A DNA stretch of 64,000 nt from Phenylobacterium sp. Lineage in GTDB: Bacteria; Pseudomonadota; Alphaproteobacteria; Caulobacterales; Caulobacteraceae. The notes under the pieces were generated by a model, which saw nothing but the letters and a program-made list of their open reading frames with translations, had not been told where the DNA came from and searched no databases. The translations under genes were made by a program, and so were the position numbers. The stretch covers positions 1-64,000 of the forward strand of contig NZ_JANXWD010000097.1 of the NCBI RefSeq assembly GCF_025351295.1, given 5' to 3'. Shown piece by piece: positions 8,195-17,169 of this stretch (the first letter of the stretch is position 1; each line of letters opens with the position of its first letter).

Positions 8195-8818
8195 GTGCCC
8201 ATCCCTCCGCTTTCCGACCTCCGCGCCCATATGGCCGCCAATCTCGCCGGCTTCGCGCGACGCGCGATCGACGGCGCGGGCCTGCGCCACGCCGCCGTGG
8301 CGATCCTGGTCTCGCCGTACCGGCGCAAGGCCACCTTCGTGCTGACCCGGCGTGCGCTGACCATGCGCCGCAACGCCGGCAACTACGCCCTGCCCGGCGG
8401 CAACTGCGAACCGGGCGAGGACGCCGTCGACACCGCGCTGCGCGAGACCGCCGAGGAGCTGGGCGTGAGCGGCCTGCACCGCGACGCCGCCCTGGGCCGG
8501 CTGGACGACTTCGTCACCCTGGGCGGGCACCGGGTGACGCCGGTGGTGCTGTGGTCGGACCAGGCGCTGACGCTGGCCCCCGACCCGGTGGAGGTGCACG
8601 CGGCGTGGCGCATTCCGCTGGCGGAACTGGACCATCCAGGCTCGCCGCGCCGCCTGGCCCATGCCGGCAGCAACGATCCGATCCTGCAGATGCGCCTGCG
8701 CGGCAGCTGGATCAACGCCCCCACCGCGGCGTGGGTGTGGCAGTTCCGCGAGGTGGCCCTGCACGGCCGCGCGACGCGGCTTGACGGGGTGGGACAACCG
8801 GAGTGGACGCGGGGATGA
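8195..8818 (+). CDS. NUDIX hydrolase (CoA pyrophosphatase-like)
   Basis: 207-residue NUDIX pyrophosphohydrolase. The NUDIX box is complete: GNCEPGE, then REtaEELGV, matching Gx5Ex7REUxEExGU. The preceding VLTRRALTMRRNAGNYALPGG resembles the CoA/acyl-CoA diphosphatase (NUDT7/YeaB) group, which would cut CoA to 4'-phosphopantetheine and 3',5'-ADP; exact substrate is not certain. The GTG at 8195 is taken as start; an ATG at 8230 is an alternative and neither has a strong ribosome site. Confidence 0.85.
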   Translation: MPIPPLSDLRAHMAANLAGFARRAIDGAGLRHAAVAILVSPYRRKATFVLTRRALTMRRNAGNYALPGGNCEPGEDAVDTALRETAEELGVSGLHRDAALGRLDDFVTLGGHRVTPVVLWSDQALTLAPDPVEVHAAWRIPLAELDHPGSPRRLAHAGSNDPILQMRLRGSWINAPTAAWVWQFREVALHGRATRLDGVGQPEWTRG

Positions 8819-9051
8819 AGGGGTTGGCCCGTCCCAAGCGCGGAACGGGCGGTCGAATTTCGAGCATTCGCGTGGCCTGACAACTTGACCGGATCGGGCA
8901 GGCCTCCATAGCCTGACGCGATCTTCGGAGGCTTCGGGTCGATGGTTCTTAACGTCTGATTTGAGGGGCTGGATCTGGGCTCCGGCCCGGTGGCCATCAT
9001 GAGCCGGCTGCGCGATGGCGCGGCGGCGTCTTCTCAGGCTGCGGACGACAG

Positions 9052-9480
9052 ATGCCCGAATCAGAATTTCACCTCTCGCGACCGGGGCGTGGACTCGAGG
9101 TGATTCCCGAGGCGCGACGCGACGGCGTGCGCGCCGGCCTGCATGCCGTATTCGGTCTCAGCATGGTCGGCGAGATGCAGCCGATCATCGGCGGCGTCTC
9201 CGGCGCGCTCATCCTTCGCTTCGAGGTCCGTGACCGCGCCTACGTCCTGCGGCTCGAACCTAAACGCGTCGCGCTGCCCCATCGTGAGCGAGGCTTTGCC
9301 TGCATGGCGGCGGCCGCCGAAGCAGGCGTCGCGCCGCAGGTGTATCACGCCGACCCGACGACCGGCGTGGCCATCATGGACCATGTGTCCGGCCGGCCTT
9401 TGTCGGGGCATCCAGGCGGACCAGCGGGAACGGCGCGCGCGCTGGGCGCGCTCATCGCGGGGGTGCAGGCGGTTCGATGA
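9052..9480 (+). pseudogene. Truncated phosphotransferase (APH/choline-kinase-like) N-lobe
   Basis: 142 residues matching only the N-lobe of the aminoglycoside phosphotransferase/choline kinase fold: PIIGGVSGALILRFEV (nucleotide loop), YVLRLEPKR (lysine strand), RGFACMAAAAEAGVAPQVYHAD and GVAIMDHVSGRPL (hinge). Whole proteins of this family are about 300-350 residues and carry HxDxxxxN and DxE in the C-lobe; neither motif follows here before the stop, and only 69 nt separate it from the end of the LysR gene. Reads as a 3'-deleted remnant, though a short functional protein cannot be excluded. Confidence 0.6.
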
Positions 9481-9549
9481 CGCTCTGAAACAGGCGGCTC
9501 ACGGCTGATCTGATCCCACGGGCCGCCCACCCGTGCCCCTGACCCCTGC

Positions 9550-10497
9550 CTACAGCTCCCGCGCCACGTCCTGGATCAGGTCGCGGAGCCAGGCGATGGG
9601 GGGTTCCTGGAGGCGGTCCTTGCGGAACAGCAGGCCGATGGCGACCGCCGGGGAGGCGTAGGGCGGGTCGATCAGCTTCAGCAGGCCGGCCTCGGCCCAG
9701 GCGCCGGCCAGTCGCCGCGGGACCAGGGTGGCCAACTCCGAGCGGCTGGCCACGGCCAGGGCCGTGGAGGTGTCGGGCACGGTCACGGCGATGCGGCGGG
9801 TTAGGCCCTGGTCGGCCAGGGCCTGGTCCAGGGCGCCGGCGTCCTCCCAGCTGGCCCGGACCACCAGGCCGCGCCCGGCGACCCCGTCCTCGCGCAGGGT
9901 CTGGCCCTCGATGGCGATGTGCGGCGTGGCGGCCAGGGCGGCGAGGTCGACGCAGGCCAGCCGCGCCAGCGCCGCGCCGGGGCTGACCGCCCAGGCGAGG
10001 TGCTCGCTGACCAGCGGGTCGTGGGTGAAGCGGTCCGGCGCGGAGAGTACCCCGGCGACGGCGAAGTCCGCCGCGCGGGTGTCCAGGGTGTCGAGCAGGT
10101 CGCGGCCATAGCCGCTGACCACCAGCTCCGCGCGGGGCGCCAGTTCGGCCAGCCGGCGGACCAGCGGCGGCGCCAGCACCGCCGCGCCATAAGCCCCGGC
10201 GACCAGGGTGAAGCGCCGCTGGCTGGTGGCCGGGTCGAAGTCGGTCGGCGCGAGCGCCGCCTGCAGCTGGGCCATCGGCGCATGCAGCCGTGCGCCTAGA
10301 TCCAGCGCCCGCGCCGTCGGCTGCATGCCCGATGGACCCCGCACCAGCAGTTGGTCGTTCAGCATGTGGCGGAGCCGGTTCAAAGCGTGGCTTACTGCCG
10401 ACTGGGAGAGCCCCAGCCGCACGCCTGCCCGGGTGACGCTGCGCTCCTCGAGGAGCACATCGAAGACGCGCAGCAGGTTGAGGTCAGGGATGGACAT
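9550..10497 (-). CDS. LysR-family transcriptional regulator
   Basis: 315 residues. The N-terminal winged helix is standard (DLNLLRVFDVLLEERSVTRA, then LGLSQSAVSHALNRLR), followed by a periplasmic-binding-protein-like effector domain of the NahR/NodD type. It is divergent from the three-gene drug-efflux operon beginning at 10646, with a T-N11-A palindrome in the shared 148-nt region, so it probably controls the efflux genes and itself. The inducer is unknown. Confidence 0.9.
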   Translation of the reverse strand: MSIPDLNLLRVFDVLLEERSVTRAGVRLGLSQSAVSHALNRLRHMLNDQLLVRGPSGMQPTARALDLGARLHAPMAQLQAALAPTDFDPATSQRRFTLVAGAYGAAVLAPPLVRRLAELAPRAELVVSGYGRDLLDTLDTRAADFAVAGVLSAPDRFTHDPLVSEHLAWAVSPGAALARLACVDLAALAATPHIAIEGQTLREDGVAGRGLVVRASWEDAGALDQALADQGLTRRIAVTVPDTSTALAVASRSELATLVPRRLAGAWAEAGLLKLIDPPYASPAVAIGLLFRKDRLQEPPIAWLRDLIQDVAREL

Positions 10498-10508
10498 GCA
10501 TGGGATTC

Positions 10509-10527
10509 ATATCGGTCGTGACGATAT
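10509..10527. promoter_or_regulatory. LysR-type operator candidate
   Basis: Perfect inverted repeat ATATCG (10509-10514), seven spacer bases, CGATAT (10522-10527); contains the T-N11-A pattern of LysR sites. It lies 12 bp in front of the LysR start and about 120 bp in front of the efflux operon, the usual position for the recognition site of a divergent LysR pair. Confidence 0.6.
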
Positions 10528-10645
10528 ACCATTTGGCTCATCGGACGGTGCTTCCTATTTCAGCGTGGCGGGAGAGCCGGCGCCGAGACGCCTTGGGCCC
10601 CGCGCATTCTTCCGATCTCGTCACAGTGACTGAGGGCCAAGGGAC

Positions 10646-11734
10646 GTGAGCGATCCACAGATGGACGCCGTACAGGATTCGAGACCGCGGCGGGCGACCG
10701 GGCTGCGGCGCTGGCGCTGGCCGCTGATCGTCGGCGGCCCGCTGGTGATCCTGGCGATCGTCGCCTTCTTCGTGCTGACGGGCGGACGCTACCAGTCGAC
10801 CGACAACGCCTATGTGCAGATCGCCAAGACCCCGGTGGCGCCGTCGATCGCCGGCCGGGTGGTCGAGATCTATGTGCATGAGAATCAGGTGGTGCGGCGT
10901 GGCCAGGTGCTGTTCCGGCTCGACCCCCGCGACTTCCGCGCCAACCTGGAGGCGGCGCAGGCGCAGGCGGCCAATGCAGAACTGGACGTCAGCCAGGCGC
11001 GCGCGGCCTACCAGCGCGAGGCCGCCAATGTGGCCGGGGCGCAGGAGACCGTCAGCTACACGGCCCGCGAGGCGGTGCGACAGCAGCAACTGGCCGCCGC
11101 CGGGGTGTCCTCCCGCCAGCAGGCGGACGAGGCGGTCCACGCCGCCCACGCCGCCCGCGACCAGCTGGCCGCGACGCGCCAGCAGGCGGCCCAGGCGCTG
11201 GCGGCGCTGGGCGGCGACCCGAATATCAGCTCACGCGCCCCGGCCGTGATGCAGGCCCGCGCCCAGCTGGAGCGCGCGCGGCTGAACGTCTCCTACGCCA
11301 CGGTGGTGGCGCCGGCCGACGGCATCGTGGCCCGGGTCGACCAGATGCCGGTGGGCGCCTATCTCAACGCGTCGCAGACCGGGTTCTGGCTGCTGTCGGG
11401 CCGCCCCTGGGTCGAGGCCAACTTCAAGGAAGACCAGCTGGCCCACATGAAGGTCGGCCAGCCGGTCAGCATCGACATCGACGCCTATCCGGACAGCGAC
11501 CTGCGCGGCCACGTGGTCAGCTTCGCGCCCGGCACCGGCTCGGCCTTCTCCGCCCTGCCGGCCCAGAACGCCACCGGCAACTGGGTCAAGGTCACCCAGC
11601 GGCTGCCGGTGCGCATCGCGTTCGACCGGACCCCGCCGGGCATGGCCGCGCGCGCCGGCCTGTCGGCCAAGGTGAAGGTCGACGTGCGGGCCCCGGAGAA
11701 GACCACTGGCCGAGCCGCTGGCCGCGCGGGCTGA
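10646..11734 (+). CDS. HlyD/EmrA-type membrane-fusion protein
   Basis: 362-residue periplasmic adaptor of a tripartite efflux pump. A single N-terminal anchor (about residues 26-48) is followed by the lipoyl-like half-motif YVQIAKTPVAPSIAGRVVEI and VVRRGQVLFRLDPRDF, a long coiled-coil hairpin rich in Ala/Gln (about 90-190), the second half-motif with VVAPADGIVARV, and a beta-barrel domain with PWVEANFKEDQL typical of EmrA. Starts at a GTG. It precedes the MFS pump gene by 13 nt. Confidence 0.92.
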   Translation: MSDPQMDAVQDSRPRRATGLRRWRWPLIVGGPLVILAIVAFFVLTGGRYQSTDNAYVQIAKTPVAPSIAGRVVEIYVHENQVVRRGQVLFRLDPRDFRANLEAAQAQAANAELDVSQARAAYQREAANVAGAQETVSYTAREAVRQQQLAAAGVSSRQQADEAVHAAHAARDQLAATRQQAAQALAALGGDPNISSRAPAVMQARAQLERARLNVSYATVVAPADGIVARVDQMPVGAYLNASQTGFWLLSGRPWVEANFKEDQLAHMKVGQPVSIDIDAYPDSDLRGHVVSFAPGTGSAFSALPAQNATGNWVKVTQRLPVRIAFDRTPPGMAARAGLSAKVKVDVRAPEKTTGRAAGRAG

Positions 11735-11747
11735 GGCGGCACGCGCG

Positions 11748-13277
11748 ATGAGCGAAGCCCGCGACACGGCCAACCGCTGGCCCATCACCATCAGCATCAT
11801 GCTGGCCACGGTGATGAACTCGCTGGACACCACCATCGCCAACGTCGCCCTGCCGCACATCCAGGGCAGCGTGCAGGCCGGGCCGGAGCAGATCGGCTGG
11901 GTGCTGACCTCCTATATCGTCGCCGCGGCGATCATGACCCCGCTGACCGGATGGCTGGCCATGCGGCTGGGGCGCAAGCGGCTGTTCCTGGTCTCAATCG
12001 CCGGCTTCGTGGTCGCCTCGATGCTGTGTGGCCTGGCCACCAGCCTCCCGGAGCTGGTCGCCTTCCGGCTGCTGCAGGGGGTGTTCGGCGCCTCGCTGAT
12101 CCCGCTGTCGCAGGCGGTGCTGCTGGATATCAACCCGCCCGAGAAGCACGGCCAGGCGATGGCCATCTGGGGCGCGGGGGCCATCCTGGGGCCGATCCTG
12201 GGGCCGGCGCTGGGCGGCTACCTGACCGAGGACTTCTCTTGGCGGTGGTGCTTCTACATCAACCTGCCGATCGGCATCCTGGCGTTCCTGGGGGTGTTCT
12301 TCTTCATCGCCCGCGACAAGCTGCAGGCGGCCCGGCGGTTCGACTTCCTGGGCTTCGGGATGCTGACCCTGTTCATCGGCGCCTTCCAGCTGGTGCTGGA
12401 CCGTGGGCCGGGCGAGGACTGGTTCTCGTCGCGCGAGATCTGGACGGAGACCATCCTGGCGGCGGTCGGCCTGTGGGTGTTCGTCGCCCACACGATCACC
12501 GCCGAGCATCCGTTCTTCGACCGCCGCCTGCTGGCCGACCGCAACTTCGTCACCGCCAGCGTCTTCGGCTTCTTCGTCGGCATCCTGCTGTTCTCGACCA
12601 TGGCCCTGCTGCCGCCGATGATGCAGACGCTGATGGGCTATCCGGTGCTGGCCTCGGGCCTGGCCAGCATGCCGCGCGGGATCGGCTCGTTCGTCGCCAT
12701 GTTTGCGGTCGGGCAGCTGGTGGGGCGGGTCGACACGCGGCTGATCCTGTTCACCGGCCTGTGCCTCAGCTGCGTCGCGCTGTGGCAGATGATGCACTTC
12801 GACCTGTCGATGGGCGAGACGCCGATCGTGGTCTCCGGGATCGTTCAGGGCCTGGGGATCGGCCTGTTGTTCGTGCCGCTCTCGACCCTGGCCTTCGCCA
12901 CCGTTCCCGCGGCGATCCGGGCGGAGGGGTCGGCGGTCTACACCCTGGTCCGCAACCTGGGCTCCAGCGTCGGGATCTCGGTCATGCAGGCCCTGCTGGT
13001 CGCCAACACCCAGACCGTGCACGCCTCGCTGGCCGCCAGGATCGTGCCCACCGACCCGGTGGTGCGCGACGGCCTGCCGGCGATGTTCAACCCCGATACC
13101 CTGGCCGGCCTGCTGTCGCTGAACGGCGAAATCACCCGGCAGGCCACCATGGTCGCCTACATCGACGACTTCCGACTCATGTTCATCATCACCATCGCGT
13201 GCATGCCGATGCTCCTGCTCATGCGCAGGCCACGGCGCGCCGGCGCCCCGGATCCCGCCCATGCCGCTGTCGAATAG
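11748..13277 (+). CDS. DHA2-family MFS multidrug exporter (EmrB-like)
   Basis: 509-residue, about 14-helix proton-driven drug exporter of the EmrB/QacA group. Family motifs are visible: LDTTIANVALPHI (motif D1) in helix 1, GWLAMRLGRKRLF (motif A) in the first loop, and GAILGPILGPALGGYL (motif C, antiporter signature) in helix 5. The gene lies between the adaptor and the outer-membrane factor and overlaps the latter by 17 nt, so all three are made together. Confidence 0.93.
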   Translation: MSEARDTANRWPITISIMLATVMNSLDTTIANVALPHIQGSVQAGPEQIGWVLTSYIVAAAIMTPLTGWLAMRLGRKRLFLVSIAGFVVASMLCGLATSLPELVAFRLLQGVFGASLIPLSQAVLLDINPPEKHGQAMAIWGAGAILGPILGPALGGYLTEDFSWRWCFYINLPIGILAFLGVFFFIARDKLQAARRFDFLGFGMLTLFIGAFQLVLDRGPGEDWFSSREIWTETILAAVGLWVFVAHTITAEHPFFDRRLLADRNFVTASVFGFFVGILLFSTMALLPPMMQTLMGYPVLASGLASMPRGIGSFVAMFAVGQLVGRVDTRLILFTGLCLSCVALWQMMHFDLSMGETPIVVSGIVQGLGIGLLFVPLSTLAFATVPAAIRAEGSAVYTLVRNLGSSVGISVMQALLVANTQTVHASLAARIVPTDPVVRDGLPAMFNPDTLAGLLSLNGEITRQATMVAYIDDFRLMFIITIACMPMLLLMRRPRRAGAPDPAHAAVE

Positions 13278-14700
13278 GCTCCCCTGCACGGCGGTCGCCC
13301 TGGCGCTGGCGCTCGGCGGATGCGCGGCCGTGGGCCCAGAGTTCCGGCCGCCCGCCGCGCCGGCCGGCCCCGCCGGAGCAGGCTACGCCATGGTCGGGGA
13401 TCCCGCCGCGCCCGGCGCGCGCCTGGATCCCGAGGCCCGCAGCGCCGGGCCCTGGTGGGAGGCGTTCGGCGACCCGGACCTGGACCGCGTCGTTCGCCAG
13501 GCCCTGGCCGAGAGCCCCAGCGTCGCCGAGGCCGGCGCCACCCTGGCGCGCTACCAGGCCGAGGTCCGCGCCGCGCGCGGCGCCCAGGCGCCCGAGGTCA
13601 CCGCCAACGGCAGCGCCCAGCGCGAGCGGATCAACACCCAGGCGTTCGGCTTCAACTTCCCGACCCCGACGATCACGCTCTATTCGATCGGCGCCGGGGT
13701 CAGCTACGACCTGGACCTGTTCGGCGGCAAGCGCCGGGCGACCGAGGCGGCCCAGGCCCGCGCCGACCAGGCCGCCCGCCAGGCCGACGCCGCCTTTCTG
13801 GCGCTCTCCGGCAACGTCGCCCTGCAGGCCATGCGGGTGGCGGGCCTGCGCGCGCGGATCGCGGCGGTCGAAGCGGTGATCGCCGACGACCGGCGCACCA
13901 TCGACATGGTCCGCAAGGCCGAGGCGCTCGGCGGCCAGGCGCCCTCCGCGATCACCGGCGGGCGGGCCCAGCTGGCCGAGGACGAGGCGCTGCTGCCGCC
14001 GCTGCAGCGCGAGCTCGACATGGCCCGCCACCAGCTGGCCCTGCTGGTCGGCAAGTCGCCGGCCGAGTGGTCGCCGCCGGACTTCGACATGGCGCGGCTG
14101 ACCGCCCCGGCCGAGATCCCGCTCAGCCTGCCCTCGACCCTGGTCCGCCGCCGACCCGACATCCTGGCCGCCGAGGCCGAACTGCACGCCGCCACCGCCG
14201 AGATCGGCGTGGCGGTCGCCGCGCAATATCCGGACATCAGGCTGTCTGCGACCCTGACCCAGAGCACGATGAAGCCGGAACAGCTGTTCAACTACAGCTC
14301 CAGCGGCTGGAACCTCCTGTCCGGAGTGACCTCGCCGGTGTTCGACGGCGGGCGGCTCAAGGCCGAGCGCCGCGCCGCCGAGGCGACAGCGCGGGTGTCC
14401 CTGGCCCGCTACCAGCAGACGGTGCTGCGGGCGTTCGTGCAGGTGTCCGACGCCCTGGCGGCGCTGGGGTCGGACCAGCAGCGGATCGCCGCGCTGGGCC
14501 GCGCGGGCGACGCGGCGACCGCGCGGGTCCGCGACGCCGAGGCCGCCTACCGGCTGGGCGGCGGGGCGCTGATCCAGGTGGTCGACGCCCAGCGCCAGCT
14601 CAGCCGCGCCCGTCAGGCCCTGGCCGAGGCCCAGGCGCAGCGGTTCGCCGACCTGGTGGAGCTCTATGCGGCCACGGCGACGGACTGGCGCAAGGGTTAG
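13261..14700 (+). CDS. NodT-family outer-membrane efflux lipoprotein
   Basis: 479-residue TolC/OprM-like outer-membrane factor. It opens with a lipoprotein signal (VALALALGGC) and the usual VGPEFRPP, and has two repeats of the OEP domain with WWEAFGDPDLDRVV near the start and PLSLPSTLVRRRPDILAAEAELHAA in the middle. Completes a pump able to export drugs from the cytoplasm across both membranes. Its 3' end overlaps the convergent universal-stress gene by 4 nt. Confidence 0.93.
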   Translation: MPLSNRLPCTAVALALALGGCAAVGPEFRPPAAPAGPAGAGYAMVGDPAAPGARLDPEARSAGPWWEAFGDPDLDRVVRQALAESPSVAEAGATLARYQAEVRAARGAQAPEVTANGSAQRERINTQAFGFNFPTPTITLYSIGAGVSYDLDLFGGKRRATEAAQARADQAARQADAAFLALSGNVALQAMRVAGLRARIAAVEAVIADDRRTIDMVRKAEALGGQAPSAITGGRAQLAEDEALLPPLQRELDMARHQLALLVGKSPAEWSPPDFDMARLTAPAEIPLSLPSTLVRRRPDILAAEAELHAATAEIGVAVAAQYPDIRLSATLTQSTMKPEQLFNYSSSGWNLLSGVTSPVFDGGRLKAERRAAEATARVSLARYQQTVLRAFVQVSDALAALGSDQQRIAALGRAGDAATARVRDAEAAYRLGGGALIQVVDAQRQLSRARQALAEAQAQRFADLVELYAATATDWRKG

Positions 14701-15176
14701 GTCGCGGGCTCGACCGGGCCCACTTCGGCGAAGAACTCCGCGTCCGAGACCAGGCGGCGGGAGATCAGCAGGCTGCAGCCGATGTGGTCGACGAGGTAGG
14801 CGCCCGTGCCGCCGGACCACCAGCGTTCCAGCAGGCTCTTCTTGCGGTGCCCGACCACCAGCAGGTCGGCCTTGATCTCCCGCGCGCAGGCGGCAATCTC
14901 GGCGGCCGGTTCGCCGGTGACCAGCCGGCCGCGCCGCTCGAAGCCGAACGCCTGGAGACGCTCCATCGCCTCCTCGAACAGCTGGACGTGGACGTCCTGG
15001 GTGTGGACCATGGCGCCGGCATGGGCCGCCTCGCCGATCCGCACGCCAGGGTTCTCGGGCACCACGCAGAGCAGGAACACCTTGCTGCCGAACCGCCGCG
15101 CCAGCAGGGCGCCTTCGCGCAGGGCGGTGCGCCCCTCGCGGGAGCCGTCGTAAGCCAGAAGCACGGAGTCATACAT
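14697..15176 (-). CDS. Universal stress protein (UspA family)
   Basis: 159-residue UspA-like protein. YDSVLLAYDGSREGRTAL at the start and ADLLVVGHRKKSLLERWWSGGTGAYLV near the C-terminus, including the G-x2-G-x9-G(S/T)-like nucleotide-binding pattern, identify an ATP-binding type. The open frame extends to 15293, but the ATG at 15176 begins exactly at the conserved first strand and is preceded by AGGGAG. It is convergent with the efflux operon, overlapping at the stop codons. Confidence 0.88.
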   Translation of the reverse strand: MYDSVLLAYDGSREGRTALREGALLARRFGSKVFLLCVVPENPGVRIGEAAHAGAMVHTQDVHVQLFEEAMERLQAFGFERRGRLVTGEPAAEIAACAREIKADLLVVGHRKKSLLERWWSGGTGAYLVDHIGCSLLISRRLVSDAEFFAEVGPVEPAT

Positions 15177-15490
15177 CGGCAGCTCCCTGACCATGCGCGA
15201 AACGCCTGAGGCCGGTGATCGGCGCCCATTCCACTCCGACTTGCGGCCGATCTCAACGACTCCCTGCGGGGCCGCCCCTTGTCCGGGGTCCATGGGCGCC
15301 TACATAGCCTCCGATCGCGCTTGCCATCCGGCTCCCCCCTTCCGGAACGCGAGCGACGGGTGTGCGGCCCTGGCGCCTTCGATGGCCGCCGGGGCCGCCT
15401 TCGTTTTGAGGCCCCGCCGCCCATTGCGCAGCTCGCCGCGAACGGCCATGTCCCGATCCTGAACAGCACAAAAAAACGGGAGGCGGGACC
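15177..15490. other. Gene-free interval between divergent genes
   Basis: 314 nt between the universal stress gene and the divergent oxidoreductase gene. It contains one GANTC site (near 15260), a GGGGCC/GGCCCC hairpin (15391-15415) and the GGGAGG ribosome site of the right-hand gene. No conserved coding frame or RNA was recognised. Confidence 0.5.
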
Positions 15491-16621
15491 ATGGCCAATA
15501 TTCCTTCGAGCGGGCTGCAACTGCGGTCGATCATCAAGGCCAGCGGCGAGCTGGAGCTATCTCTGGCCGAGGCGCCGGTGGCGGCGCCGGGCGGCGACGA
15601 GGTGCTGGTCCGTATCGAGGCCTCGCCGATCAATCCCTCCGACCTGGGCCTGCTGCTCGGCGCGGCCGACATGTCGACCGCGAAGGCCTCGGGCGGGGTG
15701 ACGACGGCCAGCGTGCCGGCGCAGCTGATGCGGGCGATGGGCGCGCGCGTCGATCAGTCGATGCCGGTGGGCAACGAAGGCGCCGGCGTGGTGATCGCGG
15801 CGGGCCCCGATCCGGCGGCCCAGGCGCTGGTCGGCCGGACCGTCGCCGTGCTGGGCGGGGCGATGTACGCCCAGTACCGCACGATCAAGGCCGGCGACGT
15901 GCTGCCGCTGCCGGCGGGCGCCACCGCGGCGGACGGAGCCTCATGCTTCGTCAATCCGCTGACAGCCCTGGCCATGGTGGAAGTGATGCGGCGCGAGGGA
16001 CATACCGCCCTGGTCCACACCGCGGCGGCCTCGAACCTGGGCCAGATGCTGAACAAGATCTGCCAGAAGGACGGCGTGGAGCTGGTCAACATCGTCCGCA
16101 GCCCGGCGCAGGCCAAGCTCCTCGCCGACAGCGGAGCCCGGCACATCGTGGACTCCACCTCGCCGAACTTCATGGACGAGCTGGTCGCGGCCCTGACGGC
16201 CACGGGCGCGACCCTGGCCTTCGACGCCATCGGCGGCGGCAAGCTGGCCAGCCAGATCCTGTCGGGCATGGAGATCGCGGCCAATTCCAAGCCGGGCGCC
16301 TACAGCCGCTACGGCTCCACCACCCACAAGCAGGTCTATATCTACGGCGGGCTGTCGACGGCCGCGACCGAGCTGGCGCGCAGCTACGGCATGGCCTGGG
16401 GGCTTGGCGGCTGGCTCCTGACCCCGTTCCTGATGAATCTGGGGGCCGAGGGCGTGCAGCGGCTGCGCCAGCGGGTGGCCGATGAGCTGAAAACCACCTT
16501 CGCCAGCCACTATACCGCCGAGATCTCCCTGGCCGAGGCCCTGCAGCCGGACGTCATCGCCGCCTACAACAAGCGCGCCACCGGCGAGAAGTACCTGATC
16601 AATCCCAGCAAGGGACTCTGA
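15491..16621 (+). CDS. Quinone reductase-like medium-chain dehydrogenase/reductase
   Basis: 376 residues of the zinc-independent MDR (quinone oxidoreductase) superfamily. The N-terminal GroES-like part has VRIEASPINPSDLGLLLG and VGNEGAGVVIAAG; the Rossmann part has HTALVHTAAASNLGQMLNK and VNIVRS, followed by FDAIGGG. Zinc-ligand cysteines of alcohol dehydrogenases are absent. It presumably reduces a quinone or enone with NAD(P)H; substrate unknown. Good ribosome site (GGGAGG) upstream. Single-gene unit. Confidence 0.85.
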   Translation: MANIPSSGLQLRSIIKASGELELSLAEAPVAAPGGDEVLVRIEASPINPSDLGLLLGAADMSTAKASGGVTTASVPAQLMRAMGARVDQSMPVGNEGAGVVIAAGPDPAAQALVGRTVAVLGGAMYAQYRTIKAGDVLPLPAGATAADGASCFVNPLTALAMVEVMRREGHTALVHTAAASNLGQMLNKICQKDGVELVNIVRSPAQAKLLADSGARHIVDSTSPNFMDELVAALTATGATLAFDAIGGGKLASQILSGMEIAANSKPGAYSRYGSTTHKQVYIYGGLSTAATELARSYGMAWGLGGWLLTPFLMNLGAEGVQRLRQRVADELKTTFASHYTAEISLAEALQPDVIAAYNKRATGEKYLINPSKGL

Positions 16622-16641
16622 GCGGGCGCGGAGCGCCGGAC

Positions 16642-16683
16642 AAAAAAAGGCCGGCGGGTCACTGGAGGGGACCGGCCGGCCTT
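16642..16683 (-). terminator. Intrinsic terminator oriented to the minus strand
   Basis: Stem AAGGCCGG (16647-16654) / CCGGCCTT (16676-16683), extended by five more pairs around one mismatch. On the minus strand it is followed by seven U residues (A-tract 16642-16648). On the plus strand there is no T-run, so it fits minus-strand transcription, although no minus-strand protein gene ends here. It may still help to end the plus-strand oxidoreductase transcript. Confidence 0.6.
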
Positions 16684-16893
16684 GAAGTGGAATTTGGCGG
16701 GGGAGCTGTGCCGAAACGAGGTTCCGGAGCAGCTCCTGAGGTCCACGTTTCAAGTCGCGTGCCAGGATCGGCGCACCGGATCGGGACAGCCGCGCTTGTT
16801 GTCCGCCGCGAGCCCCTAAATAGGCCGCTCGCCCCGGCAGCTTGCGTATCTGGCCAAGGGGGAGCGGCGGCCTCGGCCCGGCGTCCCCGGGTT

Positions 16894-16961
16894 GGGGCCG
16901 CTGTCGTTTGGGGGCCGCTGTCGTTGGGGGGCCGCTGTCGTTTGGGGGCCGGTGTCGCTGA
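16894..16961. repeat. 17-bp tandem repeat, four copies
   Basis: Unit GGGGCCGCTGTCGTTTG at 16894-16910, followed by copies at 16911-16927 (last bases TTGG), 16928-16944 (exact) and 16945-16961 (diverged). The direct head-to-tail copies without spacers exclude CRISPR. Function unknown. Confidence 0.85.
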
Positions 16962-17169
16962 GGGTCGGGCCGCGTGACGCAGACCGCCGGCAACACCCAA
17001 ATGCGCGGCTCAGGCCGCCGATCCTTCCGGCGTGAAATATATTTCCAAAGCTGAGCTTTTTTTGAGCGATTTGGCTGCCCGGCGCGTTTGGGGGCTGTCC
17101 CGTTGCGTCAGCTTCACCGTGTGAGGCCGAGGCCAACGGGGGCCCCATCACGTCTAGGAACCTCTCGTC

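Larger units (their letters stand above)
16622..17169. other. 548-nt gene-free region with terminator, tandem repeat and AT-rich patch
   Basis: No credible protein gene on either strand. It holds, from left to right, a hairpin whose U-tract is on the minus strand (16642-16683), four 17-bp tandem repeats (16894-16961), and an AT-rich patch with the 12-bp palindrome GAAATATATTTC (17034-17045) close to a short hairpin ending in T7 (about 17046-17062). A minus-strand non-coding transcript starting near 17.03 kb and ending at the 16.64-kb hairpin would explain the parts, but is inference. Confidence 0.45.

Noticed and set aside
11951..13879. 642-codon plus-strand frame across the MFS and outer-membrane genes
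   Set aside because: Arg/Gly/Pro-rich frame-shifted shadow spanning two well-defined genes.
16894..16961. CRISPR array
   Set aside because: The repeat units are directly adjacent with no spacers, and no cas genes are in the window.
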